In this document: in pieces, positions 7,681 through 15,911 of the stretch
Layout: the number at the start of each line of letters is the position of its first letter
Position numbering within the stretch: position 1 is the stretch's first letter
Source of the DNA: Avoscillospira sp045530865
GTDB taxonomy: Bacteria > Bacillota > Clostridia > Oscillospirales > Oscillospiraceae
Length of the DNA stretch: 56,129 nt
Reading direction: 5' to 3'
Assembly (NCBI GenBank): GCA_045530865.1
Contig: JAZSCX010000069.1
Coordinates: forward strand, 1-56,129
Made by a program: the position numbers and the translations under genes
Notes under the pieces: generated by a model
The model's database searches: none
Told to the model about the DNA's origin: nothing
The model's input: only the letters and a program-made list of their open reading frames with translations

Positions 7681-8937
7681 ATGAAGACAAAAGCTGTTCG
7701 TATCCACGGTAAAATGGATCTGCGTCTGGACCAGATCAACCTGCCCGAGGTTGGCCCCGATGATGTTCAGGTCAAAATCATCTCCGACTCCATCTGCATG
7801 AGCTCCTACAAGGCTGCCATCGAGGGTGAAGAGCACAAGCGCGTTCCCAACGACGTGGCTGAGAACCCCACCATCGTGGGCCATGAGTTCTGCGGCGTGA
7901 TCCATGCTGTGGGCGAAAACTGGAAGCATAAGTATAAGGTCGGCGATGGCTTCGCCATTCAGCCCGCTCACTTCTACAAGGGCTCCCAGATGGCTCCCGG
8001 TTATTCCTATCAGTACTGCGGCGGCGACGCACAGTATGCCAATGTTCCCATCGAGACCCTGCTGACCGACAACCTGCTGAAGTATGACTCCGATACCTAC
8101 TTCTTCGGTTCCCTGTCCGAGCCCATGAGCTGCATCATCGGCACCTTCCATGCCATGTACCACACCAAGGGCGGCTCCTACGAGCACGACATGGGCATCG
8201 TCGAAGGCGGCAAGATGGCTCTGCTGGCCTCCGTTGGCCCCATGGGTCTGGGCGCCATCGACTACGCTCTGCACTGCGACCGTAAGCCCGGCCTGCTGGT
8301 CGTCCCCGATATCGACGACGAGCGTCTGGAGCGCGCTGCCAGCATCTACACTGTGGAGCATGCCAAGGAAATGGGCATCGAGCTGCACTACGTCAACACC
8401 GCCAAGGTGGACGATCCCGTCAAGACTCTGCGCGACCTGACCGGCGGCACCGGCTACAATGATGTTATCTGCTTCGCTCCCGTTCGTCCCGTTGTGGAGC
8501 AGGCCGACGCCATTCTGGGCTTCGACGGCTGCCTGAACTTCTTCGCAGGCCCCACCAACTCCCAGTTCAAGGCCGAGTTCAACTTCTACAACGTTCACTA
8601 TCTGGCAACCCATGTGGTTGGCACCTCCGGCGGCAACACCGACGATATGAAGGAAGCCATCGAAATGATGACCTCCGGCAAGATCAACCCCGCAGCCATG
8701 GTCACCCATGTTGGCGGCCTGGATGCCGTTGTTGACACCACCCTGAACCTGCCCAACATCCGCGGCGGCAAGAAGCTGATCTACACCCAGATCGAAATGC
8801 CTCTGACTGCCATCGCCGATTTTGCCAAGCTGGGCGAGAGCGATCCCATGTTCGCAAAGCTGGCTGAGATCTGCGACCGCAACAACGGTCTGTGGAGCGC
8901 CGAGGCTGAAAAGTACCTGCTGTCCTGCAAGGGTTAA
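7681..8937 (+). CDS. Zinc-type medium-chain dehydrogenase, SorE-like (L-sorbose-1-phosphate reductase family)
   Basis: A 418-residue medium-chain dehydrogenase/reductase. The N-terminal GroES-like part has GHEFCGVI (GHExxG motif, about 76-83). The Rossmann part includes LLASVGPMGLGAIDYA (GxGxxG-like), then NFFAGPTN, THVVGTSGGNTDDMKEA and MVTHVGGLDA. The overall pattern, including MKTKAV at the start and GGKKLIY near the end, matches SorE as recalled from enterobacteria; that enzyme interconverts L-sorbose 1-phosphate and D-glucitol 6-phosphate with NAD(P). The true substrate here is unknown because the neighbours encode a lipoyl-dependent dehydrogenase complex and no sorbose PTS or kinase is present. 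First gene of the operon; strongly biased codon use suggests high expression. Confidence 0.82.
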   Translation: MKTKAVRIHGKMDLRLDQINLPEVGPDDVQVKIISDSICMSSYKAAIEGEEHKRVPNDVAENPTIVGHEFCGVIHAVGENWKHKYKVGDGFAIQPAHFYKGSQMAPGYSYQYCGGDAQYANVPIETLLTDNLLKYDSDTYFFGSLSEPMSCIIGTFHAMYHTKGGSYEHDMGIVEGGKMALLASVGPMGLGAIDYALHCDRKPGLLVVPDIDDERLERAASIYTVEHAKEMGIELHYVNTAKVDDPVKTLRDLTGGTGYNDVICFAPVRPVVEQADAILGFDGCLNFFAGPTNSQFKAEFNFYNVHYLATHVVGTSGGNTDDMKEAIEMMTSGKINPAAMVTHVGGLDAVVDTTLNLPNIRGGKKLIYTQIEMPLTAIADFAKLGESDPMFAKLAEICDRNNGLWSAEAEKYLLSCKG

Positions 8938-8956
8938 TTCTGTACATTGTTCCTGA

Positions 8957-8974
8957 GGGAGGCCTTGGCCTCCC
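8957..8974 (+). other. GC-rich intercistronic hairpin
   Basis: GGGAGGCC and GGCCTCCC form a perfect 8-bp dyad with no T-run, between the SorE-like gene and the E2 gene. Probably an mRNA stability or processing element. Confidence 0.5.
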
Positions 8975-9013
8975 CGGGGTGATTTTCAAAGAAATTAAGG
9001 AGTGAATCAACAA

Positions 9014-10975
9014 ATGGCACAAGGCGTTCTGATGCCCAAGGAAGGCATCACTGTTGAATCCTGCATCATGGGCGAGTGGAAGGTCAATGTTGGCGATACT
9101 GTCAATGTGGGCGATGTTCTGTTTTCCTATGAGACCGACAAGGCCGAATTCGAGTGCGTCTCCACCGCTGCAGGCACCCTGCTGGAGAAGTTCTACGAGG
9201 AAGGCGACGAAGTCCCCGTTCTGATCAATGTCTGCGCTGTGGGCAACCCCGGTGAAGATGTTTCCGCACTGAAGGGCGTGGGCGGCTCCGATGCTCCCGC
9301 TGCCGAAGCTGCACCTGCTCCTGCCGCTGCTCCCGCACCCGCTGCCGCTCCCGCCGCAGCCGTCAATGCCGCTCAGGGCGTCATCATGCCCAAGGAAGGC
9401 ATCACTGTCGAGAGCTGCATCATGGGCGAGTGGAAGGTCAATGTTGGCGGTACCGTCAACGTGGGCGATGTTCTGTTCTCCTATGAGACCGACAAGGCCG
9501 AATTTGAGTGCACCTCCACTGCTGCCGGCACCCTGCTGGCCAAGTTCTATGAAGAAGGCGACGAAGTCCCCGTTCTGATCAATGTCTGCGCCGTTGGCCA
9601 GCCCGGTCAGGATGTGGAATGCCTGAAGGGCATCGGCGGTACTCCCGCTGCTGCCGAAGCTCCCGCTGCCGCTCCTGCCGCTGCTCCCGCAGCTGCCGCT
9701 GTTGCCGCAGGCCCCATCGCTCAGCCCGTCATCATGCCCAAGGAAGGCATCACCGTCGAGAGCTGCATCATGGGCGAATGGCAGAAGAATGTGGGCGATC
9801 AGGTCGCCGTGGGCGATATCCTGTTCTCCTACGAGACTGACAAGGCCGAGTTCGAGTGCGCCTCCACCGCTGCCGGTACCCTGCTGGCCCGCTTCTATGA
9901 AGCCGGTGATGAGGTCGAGTGCCTGATCAACGTCTGCGCCGTCGGCAAGCCCGGCGACGAGTTCGAGTGCCTGAAGGGCGTCAGCGGTATGCCCGAGGTC
10001 GTGGCTGCTGCTGCCCCCGCCGCTGCCGATGAGGACACCTCCGACGACGGTTCCCCCATCTCCCCCAGAGCCCGCGCACTGGCTGCCAAGTCCAATGTGG
10101 ACCTGAAGGGCGCCAAGGGCACCGGCCCCAACGGCCGCATCATCGAGCGCGACGTCCGCAAGCTCATGGAAGAGGGCAAGCTGAAGAAGGCTCCTGTGGC
10201 CGAAGCTGCCGCTCCCGCTCCTGTGGCTGCCGCTCCCGCCGCCGCTCCCGCTCCTGCTGCAGCTCCCGCTGCTGCCGCTGCCGATTACGAGGACGTGAAG
10301 TTCAATGCTGTGCGTAAGGCAACTTCCAAGTCCATGATGAAGTCCCTGAGCACCACCGCTCAGCTGACCCTGCAGTTCAGCTTCGACGCCACCCAGATCC
10401 AGAGCTACCGCAAGATGCTCAAGGGTATGGAAGGCCCCATGGGCAAGATCAGCCTGAACGACATGGTCATGTTCGCCGTGACCCGCACCATTCTGGCTCA
10501 TCCCAACCTGAACGCCAACATGCTGGAAGAGAACGTTGTCCGCCAGTTCAAGGTGGTCAATCTGGGTTTCGCCTGCGACACCGAGAAGGGTCTGCTGGTT
10601 CCCGTGCTGCACGGCGCCGACAAGATGTCCCTGCTGGAGCTGTCCATGGCTGCCAAGGCTCTGGCTGCCGATGCCAAGGCCGGCAAGCTGGGTCCCGACA
10701 AGATGGCCGGCGGTACCTTCACCGTCTCCAACCTGGGCTCCTTCGGATGCGAAGGCTTCACTCCCGTCATCAATCCTCCCCAGACCGGCATCATGGGCAT
10801 CTGCAACATTGAGACCAAGATCAAGGGCGTGAACAACGGTCAGATCGAAACCTACCCCGCCATGGGTCTGTCCCTGACCTTCGATCACCGCGTGGTGGAC
10901 GGCGCTCCCGCAGCCCGTTTCATGCAGGATCTGTGCAAGAATCTGGAGAACTTCCTGACTCTGTTGGCAAAATAA
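9014..10975 (+). CDS. Dihydrolipoamide acyltransferase (E2) with three lipoyl domains
   Basis: The core subunit of a 2-oxoacid dehydrogenase-type complex; it passes an acyl group from the E1 thiamine site to CoA. The 653-residue protein has three tandem lipoyl domains with lipoyl-lysines in ETDKAEFE at about K43, K161 and K277, joined by Ala/Pro-rich swinging arms. A peripheral-subunit-binding domain follows (about 348-381, ISPRARALA.GTGPNGRI), another Ala/Pro linker and the catalytic domain (about 428-653) with FDHRVVDG (His and Asp of the active site). The ATG at 9014 is chosen over a GTG at 9002 because AAGGAG (8997-9002) fits it better. Which acyl group it carries cannot be told. Confidence 0.92.
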   Translation: MAQGVLMPKEGITVESCIMGEWKVNVGDTVNVGDVLFSYETDKAEFECVSTAAGTLLEKFYEEGDEVPVLINVCAVGNPGEDVSALKGVGGSDAPAAEAAPAPAAAPAPAAAPAAAVNAAQGVIMPKEGITVESCIMGEWKVNVGGTVNVGDVLFSYETDKAEFECTSTAAGTLLAKFYEEGDEVPVLINVCAVGQPGQDVECLKGIGGTPAAAEAPAAAPAAAPAAAAVAAGPIAQPVIMPKEGITVESCIMGEWQKNVGDQVAVGDILFSYETDKAEFECASTAAGTLLARFYEAGDEVECLINVCAVGKPGDEFECLKGVSGMPEVVAAAAPAAADEDTSDDGSPISPRARALAAKSNVDLKGAKGTGPNGRIIERDVRKLMEEGKLKKAPVAEAAAPAPVAAAPAAAPAPAAAPAAAAADYEDVKFNAVRKATSKSMMKSLSTTAQLTLQFSFDATQIQSYRKMLKGMEGPMGKISLNDMVMFAVTRTILAHPNLNANMLEENVVRQFKVVNLGFACDTEKGLLVPVLHGADKMSLLELSMAAKALAADAKAGKLGPDKMAGGTFTVSNLGSFGCEGFTPVINPPQTGIMGICNIETKIKGVNNGQIETYPAMGLSLTFDHRVVDGAPAARFMQDLCKNLENFLTLLAK

Positions 10976-10989
10976 GTAACTTCACCTTT

Positions 10990-11012
10990 CCGGCGGGGGT
11001 GATCCCCGCCGG
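10990..11012 (+). other. GC-rich intercistronic hairpin
   Basis: CCGGCGGGG and CCCCGCCGG pair perfectly around GTGAT, with no T-run, between the E2 and E3 genes. Confidence 0.5.
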
Positions 11013-11048
11013 GATAGGTCAACCTCTAAAAGAAATGAGGCGATACCA

Positions 11049-12419
11049 TTGGAAAAATATGATGTGATCGTGATCGGCGGCGGCCCCGGCGGCTATCTGT
11101 GCGCAGAACGCGCGGCACAGGGCGGCCTGAAGGCAGCTGTCATCGAAAAGCGCTGGATGGGCGGCACCTGCCTGAACGAAGGCTGTGTTCCCACCAAGAG
11201 CTTGCTGTACTGCGCCAAGCAGTATGCCGCAGCCAAGCATGGCAGCGACTACGGCGTTTCCGTGTCCAATGTGTCCTTTGACCATGCCAAGGTCGTGGAA
11301 CGCAAGGACAAGGTTGTCAAGACGCTGGTTTCCGGCGTCAGCGCCACCATGAAGTCCCATGGCATCAAGGTCTATATGGCCGAAGCCAGAGTGCAGGGAC
11401 GGGGCGCCAATGGCGTCATCGAGGTCTATGCCGGCGAGGAACTGTTGGCCTGTGACCGTCTGGTGGTTGCCAGTGGTTCCGTGGCTGCCGTGCCTCCCAT
11501 TCCCGGTGTGAAGGAAGGTCTGGCCTCCGGTTTCGTGGTCACCAACCGTGAAGTGCTGGATCTGAAGCAGCTGCCCGGCTCTATCGTCTGCATGGGCGGC
11601 GGCGTCATCGGTCTGGAAATGGCCTGCTATTTCGCTTCCGTGGGCGTGAAGGTCACGGTGGTGGAAATGATGCCCAAGATCGCCGGTCCCACGGATCAGG
11701 AGATCTGCGACAGCCTGATGAAGACCTACAAGAAGGAAGGCATGGAGTTCAAGCTCTCTGCCAAGGTTCTGGAAGTGGGCACCGACTCCGTCAAGTATGA
11801 GGATGCCGAAGGCGTCCACACCATCCAGTGCGACAAGGTTCTTCTGTCCACCGGCCGCCGCGCCAATGTGCAGGGCCTCAATCTGGAAGCGCTGGGCGTA
11901 CAGCTGGAGCGGGGCGCTGTCGTCACCGACCGCCATATGTGCACCACCGCTGCCGGTGTTTACGGCGTGGGCGACTGCAACGGCAAGCTGATGCTGGCCC
12001 ATACCGCCTACCGCGAAGCCGAAGTGGCTGTGAACCATATGCTGGGCATCAAGGACGAGATGCGCTATGAAGCCATTCCCTCCGTCATCTACACCAACCC
12101 CGAGGTTGCCGCTGTAGGCGAGACCAAGGAAAGTGCCGAGAAGAAGGGCATGAACGTCAAGGTGGTCAAGGTTCCCATGATGGTTTCCGGCCGCTATGTG
12201 GCAGAAAACCTGAAGGGCGACGGCTTCTGCAAGCTGGTCTATGATCTGGACCGCAACTGCCTCGTCGGCGTGCAGATGATCGGCAACTATGCCTCCGAAA
12301 TCATCTACGGCGCAGCCCTGATGCTGGAGACCGAGCTGCCCCTGAGCCAGCTGAAGAAGCTGGTGTTCCCCCATCCCTCTGTCTGTGAGGTCATCCGCGA
12401 AGGCCTCTTTATGATCTGA
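11049..12419 (+). CDS. lpdA: Dihydrolipoamide dehydrogenase (E3)
   Basis: A 456-residue FAD enzyme that reoxidises dihydrolipoyl groups with NAD+. It shows the FAD-binding GGGPGGY near the start, the redox-active disulfide in GGTCLNEGCVPTKSLL (about 37-52), the NAD site GGGVIGLEMA (about 182-191), the second FAD motif GVYGVGDCNGK and the dimer-interface HPSVCEVIREG with the catalytic His near the C-terminus. A TTG start at 11049 places the FAD motif at the usual distance; GAGGCG lies just upstream. It follows the E2 gene and serves the same complex. Confidence 0.94.
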   Translation: MEKYDVIVIGGGPGGYLCAERAAQGGLKAAVIEKRWMGGTCLNEGCVPTKSLLYCAKQYAAAKHGSDYGVSVSNVSFDHAKVVERKDKVVKTLVSGVSATMKSHGIKVYMAEARVQGRGANGVIEVYAGEELLACDRLVVASGSVAAVPPIPGVKEGLASGFVVTNREVLDLKQLPGSIVCMGGGVIGLEMACYFASVGVKVTVVEMMPKIAGPTDQEICDSLMKTYKKEGMEFKLSAKVLEVGTDSVKYEDAEGVHTIQCDKVLLSTGRRANVQGLNLEALGVQLERGAVVTDRHMCTTAAGVYGVGDCNGKLMLAHTAYREAEVAVNHMLGIKDEMRYEAIPSVIYTNPEVAAVGETKESAEKKGMNVKVVKVPMMVSGRYVAENLKGDGFCKLVYDLDRNCLVGVQMIGNYASEIIYGAALMLETELPLSQLKKLVFPHPSVCEVIREGLFMI

Positions 12420-12426
12420 GTGTCAT

Positions 12427-12454
12427 TGTAGGGCGCGACGACCCCGGCGCGCCG
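12427..12454. repeat. TGTAGGGC-type dispersed palindromic repeat, copy 1
   Basis: TGTAGGGCGCGACGACCC followed by GGCGCGCCG. GGCGCG and CGCGCC pair. Related copies occur at 15687, 15735, 25220 and 45558. It lies between the E3 and E1 genes of one operon. Confidence 0.75.
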
Positions 12455-12498
12455 TGAAACACCGTATAAAACATAATCAGAAAGGAAGTCATGCAACT

Positions 12499-14973
12499 AT
12501 GCCCAAGTCTCTGTATGTGGATCCCGTAGCAACCCGTGCTCCTGGTGCCATCCACTTTGAGGACATCCCTGTTTGCGCTTATAACAAGACCATCGAGGAA
12601 GAGCGCGCCAACTACTCCGATGCCGACCTGATCCGTATCTTCCGCGACATCACCATCCTGCGTGAGTTCGAGTACATGCTGAACCTGATCAAGACCCAGG
12701 CCAGCTACAACGGTATCGACACCACCTACCCCGGCCCCGCTCACCTGTCTCTGGGTCAGGAAGCTTCCTGCGTCGGCGAAGCTTATCTGATGGACAAGGA
12801 TGACATCATCTTCGGTTCTCACCGTTCCCACTCTGAAATCCTGGCAAAGTCCCTGAGCTGCATCGAGAAGATGTCCGATGCTGAGCTGATGGACGTCATG
12901 GAAAACTTCCTGGGCGGCCGCACCCTGCGCGCTGTTGAAAAGTTCGGCAAGACCGAGAACGTGAAGGAACTGGCCATCCGCTTCATTCTGTACGGCGCAC
13001 TGGCTGAGATCTTTGCCCGTGAGAACGGCTTCCATCATGGCATGGGCGGCTCCATGCACGCCTTCTTCCTGCCCTTCGGCGTTTACCCCAACAATGCTCT
13101 GGTCGGCGGTTCCGGTACCATCGCAGCAGGCGCTGCTCTGTACAAGAAGAACAACGACAAGAAGGGCATGGTCGTCTGCAACATCGGCGACGCCTCTCTG
13201 GGCTGCGGCCCCGTTTGGGAAGCCTTCAACTTTGCCGCCATGGATCAGATGCGGACTCTGTGGGAAGAGGGCAGAAAGGGCGGCCTGCCTGTCATCTTCA
13301 ACGTGTTCAATAACTCCTACGGCATGGGCGGCCAGACCCGCGGCGAGACCATGGCATATGATATGCTGGCTCGTATCGGCGCCGGTATCACTCCCAGCCA
13401 GATGCATGCTGAGCGTGTCGATGGCTGGAATCCTCTGGCTGTTATCGATGCCTACCGCCGCAAGAAGGAAATTCTGGAAAAGGGCGAAGGCCCCGTCCTG
13501 CTGGACGTCGTGACCTACCGTCTGCTGGGCCACTCCACCTCCGACCAGAACGCATACCGTACCAAGGAAGAGATCGAAGCATGGCGTGAGTACGATCCCA
13601 TCGTCACCTACCGCAAGGCTCTGGTTGACGCCGGTGTGGCAGAAGACAGTGTCTTCGAAGCCATCCTGAAGGAAACCTCCGACCGTATGACCATGATCTG
13701 CCGTGCCGCTTCCGACAAGGAGATCAGCCCCTACGTCGACTTCGACAAGAACCCCGACTACGTCGAAAAGCTGATGTTCTCCAACGAGACCATCCGTTCC
13801 ATGGAGCCCGGCGTCGAAGCCCGTACCAACGGCCCCAAGGAAGACTGCAAGCGCTACACCGACCTGCTGAAGAAGGAGCGCTATGCCTTCGATGAGTCCG
13901 GCAAGCCCGTCTCCAAGATGAAGCTGTACAACATCCGTGACGCCATCTTCGAGCCCCTGTTCAACAAGTACTACGAAGATCCCACTCTGGTTTCCTACGG
14001 TGAAGATGTCCGTGACTGGGGCGGCGCATTTGCTGTCTACCGCGGTCTGACCGATGTTATCCCCTACAGCCGTCTGTTCAACTCCCCCATCTCCGAGGCA
14101 GCCATTGTCGGTACCGCTGTTGGTTACTGCATGTGCGGCGGCCGCGCTGTGGTCGAGCTGATGTACATGGACTTCCTGGGCCGTGCAGGCGACGAAGTTT
14201 TCAACCAGATGTCCAAGTGGCAGTCCATGTCCGCCGGCATCCTGAAGATGCCCATGGTTCTGCGTATGTCCGTTGGCGCCAAGTACGGTGCACAGCACTC
14301 TCAGGACTGGGCTGCTCTGGTCGCTCATATCCCCGGCCTGAAGGTCTACTTCCCCGCAACTCCTTACGAAGCAAAGGGCATCATGCAGTCTGCTCTGAAC
14401 GGCTCCGACCCCTGCATCATTCTGGAATCCCAGAGAATCTACGACAAGGGCGAAGAGTTCCGCAAGGAAGGCGTTCCCGCCGAAGAGTACGAATGGGCTC
14501 CCGGCGCTGTCAACAAGGTCCGCGATGGTAAGGATCTTACCATCCTGACCATCGGCGCAACTCTGTACCGTGCTGTCGATGCAGCCAACAAGCTGTCCGA
14601 GAAGTACGGCATGGAAGCCGACCTGATCAACCTGCCCTCCCTGGTTCCTCTGGATTACACCGAGATCATCGAGTCCGTCAAGAAGACCGGCCGTGTCATT
14701 CTGGCTTCCGATGCCTGCGCCCGCGGCAGCTTCCTGAACGATATCGCACAGAACATCACCACCCTGTGCTTCGACTATCTGGATGCTCCTCCCGTTGTGG
14801 TTGGCGCCAAGAACTGGATCACGCCTCCCTTCGAGTTCGACGAGTACTTCTTCCCGCAGCCTGAGTGGATCGTTGATGCTGTCAACGCCCGCATCGTTCC
14901 TCTGGATGGCTATGTCTCCAAGTACACCGCTTCCGAGGCTGAGATTATCCGCACCGCAAAGGCTGGTGTGTAA
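12499..14973 (+). CDS. Fused alpha-beta E1 of a 2-oxoacid (or acetoin-type) dehydrogenase complex
   Basis: An 824-residue thiamine-diphosphate enzyme joining the alpha and beta E1 chains in one polypeptide. The alpha half (1 to about 460) has FHHGMGGSMH and the ThDP/Mg motif starting at GDAS (about 230) and ending at the Asn pair of FNNSYG (about 271); the spacing is some 12 residues longer than usual. The beta half (about 474-824) begins NIRDAIFEPLFNKYYED and has the catalytic-Glu region SYGEDV, then SEAAIVG and the C-terminal transketolase-like domain. It decarboxylates or cleaves a 2-oxo substrate and loads the E2 lipoyl groups. ATG 12499 with AGGAAG upstream is preferred to a GTG at 12454 inside the repeat. 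Substrate unknown. Confidence 0.85.
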   Translation: MPKSLYVDPVATRAPGAIHFEDIPVCAYNKTIEEERANYSDADLIRIFRDITILREFEYMLNLIKTQASYNGIDTTYPGPAHLSLGQEASCVGEAYLMDKDDIIFGSHRSHSEILAKSLSCIEKMSDAELMDVMENFLGGRTLRAVEKFGKTENVKELAIRFILYGALAEIFARENGFHHGMGGSMHAFFLPFGVYPNNALVGGSGTIAAGAALYKKNNDKKGMVVCNIGDASLGCGPVWEAFNFAAMDQMRTLWEEGRKGGLPVIFNVFNNSYGMGGQTRGETMAYDMLARIGAGITPSQMHAERVDGWNPLAVIDAYRRKKEILEKGEGPVLLDVVTYRLLGHSTSDQNAYRTKEEIEAWREYDPIVTYRKALVDAGVAEDSVFEAILKETSDRMTMICRAASDKEISPYVDFDKNPDYVEKLMFSNETIRSMEPGVEARTNGPKEDCKRYTDLLKKERYAFDESGKPVSKMKLYNIRDAIFEPLFNKYYEDPTLVSYGEDVRDWGGAFAVYRGLTDVIPYSRLFNSPISEAAIVGTAVGYCMCGGRAVVELMYMDFLGRAGDEVFNQMSKWQSMSAGILKMPMVLRMSVGAKYGAQHSQDWAALVAHIPGLKVYFPATPYEAKGIMQSALNGSDPCIILESQRIYDKGEEFRKEGVPAEEYEWAPGAVNKVRDGKDLTILTIGATLYRAVDAANKLSEKYGMEADLINLPSLVPLDYTEIIESVKKTGRVILASDACARGSFLNDIAQNITTLCFDYLDAPPVVVGAKNWITPPFEFDEYFFPQPEWIVDAVNARIVPLDGYVSKYTASEAEIIRTAKAGV

Positions 14974-14979
14974 TTTCTG

Positions 14980-15642
14980 ATGGATTTCCGGAAGGTAAAA
15001 GCCGCGATTTTTGATCTGGACGGCACCCTTTTGGATACGTTAGCCGATATTGGCACAGGTGCGAACTTCGCCCTGTGCCAATTTGGCTATGAACCGTATC
15101 CCATCCGGGAGTTCCGGATGAAGGTGGGTCACGGCGTGAAAAATCTGTTCCGCAATGCGCTGCCTGCCGATGCGCCGGATTCGGAGATCGACCGGGTCAA
15201 CAGCGTGTATCAGCAGTATTATCCTGCAAACTGCACGGTGCACACGGATTATTTTCCCGGTGTGCGGGAATTTCTGCGGGCGCTGACGGGAAAGGGCATT
15301 CGCCTGGCTGTGATCTCCAATAAAACGGAGGGCACCAGCAAGAAGATCATGGCACATTATTTCCCTGATTTTGAATGGGCCTTTGTCTGGGGCAATAACG
15401 GTCAGCGGCCGCTGAAGCCCCGTCTGGAGGCCGGACAGCTGGCCTGTGAAACGCTGGGTCTGAAGCCGGAGGAGGTCCTCTATGTGGGCGACGGCGATAC
15501 GGACATGGAGTTCGCGTCCAAAATGGGCTTCATTGCCGCCGGCGTCACCTGGGGCTACCGGGATCCGGAGCAGCTTCTGGCAGCCGGCGCGGATTTCCTG
15601 GTGGACAGCTTTGCGGAGCTGCAGGAAAAAATAGGCTTATAA
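14980..15642 (+). CDS. HAD-superfamily phosphatase, phosphoglycolate phosphatase-like
   Basis: A 220-residue HAD hydrolase: motif I FDLDGTLLDT (nucleophile and acid Asp), a helical cap, motif II VISNKTEG, a Lys in LKPRLE and motif IV VGDGDTDMEFA. Gph and pyrophosphatase PpaX-type enzymes look like this; the substrate is a small phosphorylated metabolite. It starts six bases after the E1 gene and ends at a clear terminator, so it is the last gene of the SorE/2-oxoacid dehydrogenase operon. It may repair or dephosphorylate a pathway by-product. Confidence 0.88.
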   Translation: MDFRKVKAAIFDLDGTLLDTLADIGTGANFALCQFGYEPYPIREFRMKVGHGVKNLFRNALPADAPDSEIDRVNSVYQQYYPANCTVHTDYFPGVREFLRALTGKGIRLAVISNKTEGTSKKIMAHYFPDFEWAFVWGNNGQRPLKPRLEAGQLACETLGLKPEEVLYVGDGDTDMEFASKMGFIAAGVTWGYRDPEQLLAAGADFLVDSFAELQEKIGL

Positions 15643-15650
15643 GGGTTTTG

Positions 15651-15679
15651 GGCATCCCTTTCAAAGGGATGCCTTTTTT
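15651..15679 (+). terminator. Terminator of the SorE/2-oxoacid dehydrogenase operon
   Basis: GGCATCCCTT and AAGGGATGCC around TCA, then six T. Confidence 0.9.
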
Positions 15680-15686
15680 ATGTACC

Positions 15687-15712
15687 TGTAGGGCGATGAC
15701 CCCGGCGCGCCG
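15687..15712. repeat. TGTAGGGC-type repeat, copy 2
   Basis: TGTAGGGCGATGACCCCGG then CGCGCCG, like the copies at 12427 and 25220 with small changes. Confidence 0.7.
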
Positions 15713-15734
15713 CCTGCCGCATCGCTTTAGAAAC

Positions 15735-15761
15735 TGTAGGGAACGCATATATGCGTTTCGC
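15735..15761. repeat. TGTAGGGA-type repeat variant
   Basis: TGTAGGGAACGCATAT and ATGCGTTTCGC: the same TGTAGGG head with a different palindromic core (AACGCATATATGCGTT). Confidence 0.6.
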
Positions 15762-15834
15762 TGCAGGCACTTCAACATTTGCACATCTTCCTGCGATATT
15801 TTTCCATATCTTGTGTTTTGCCAAGGATTTGGCC

Positions 15835-15862
15835 TTGTATTTTCCGAAAAACCTGCTATGAT
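15835..15862 (+). promoter_or_regulatory. Putative promoter of the LtaS-like gene
   Basis: TTGTAT, 16-base spacer, TATGAT with TG one base before the -10. The core resembles the next promoter at 18591-18619. Confidence 0.55.
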
Positions 15863-15911
15863 TATCATGGCGAAAAACTGTGAATTTTGCAGTTTTCGGG
15901 AGGTACATAAC

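Noticed and set aside
8702..10888. Minus-strand 728-codon frame over the E2 gene
   Set aside because: A Gly/Ser/His-rich shadow of the Ala/Pro-rich lipoyl linkers; no ribosome site and no domain.
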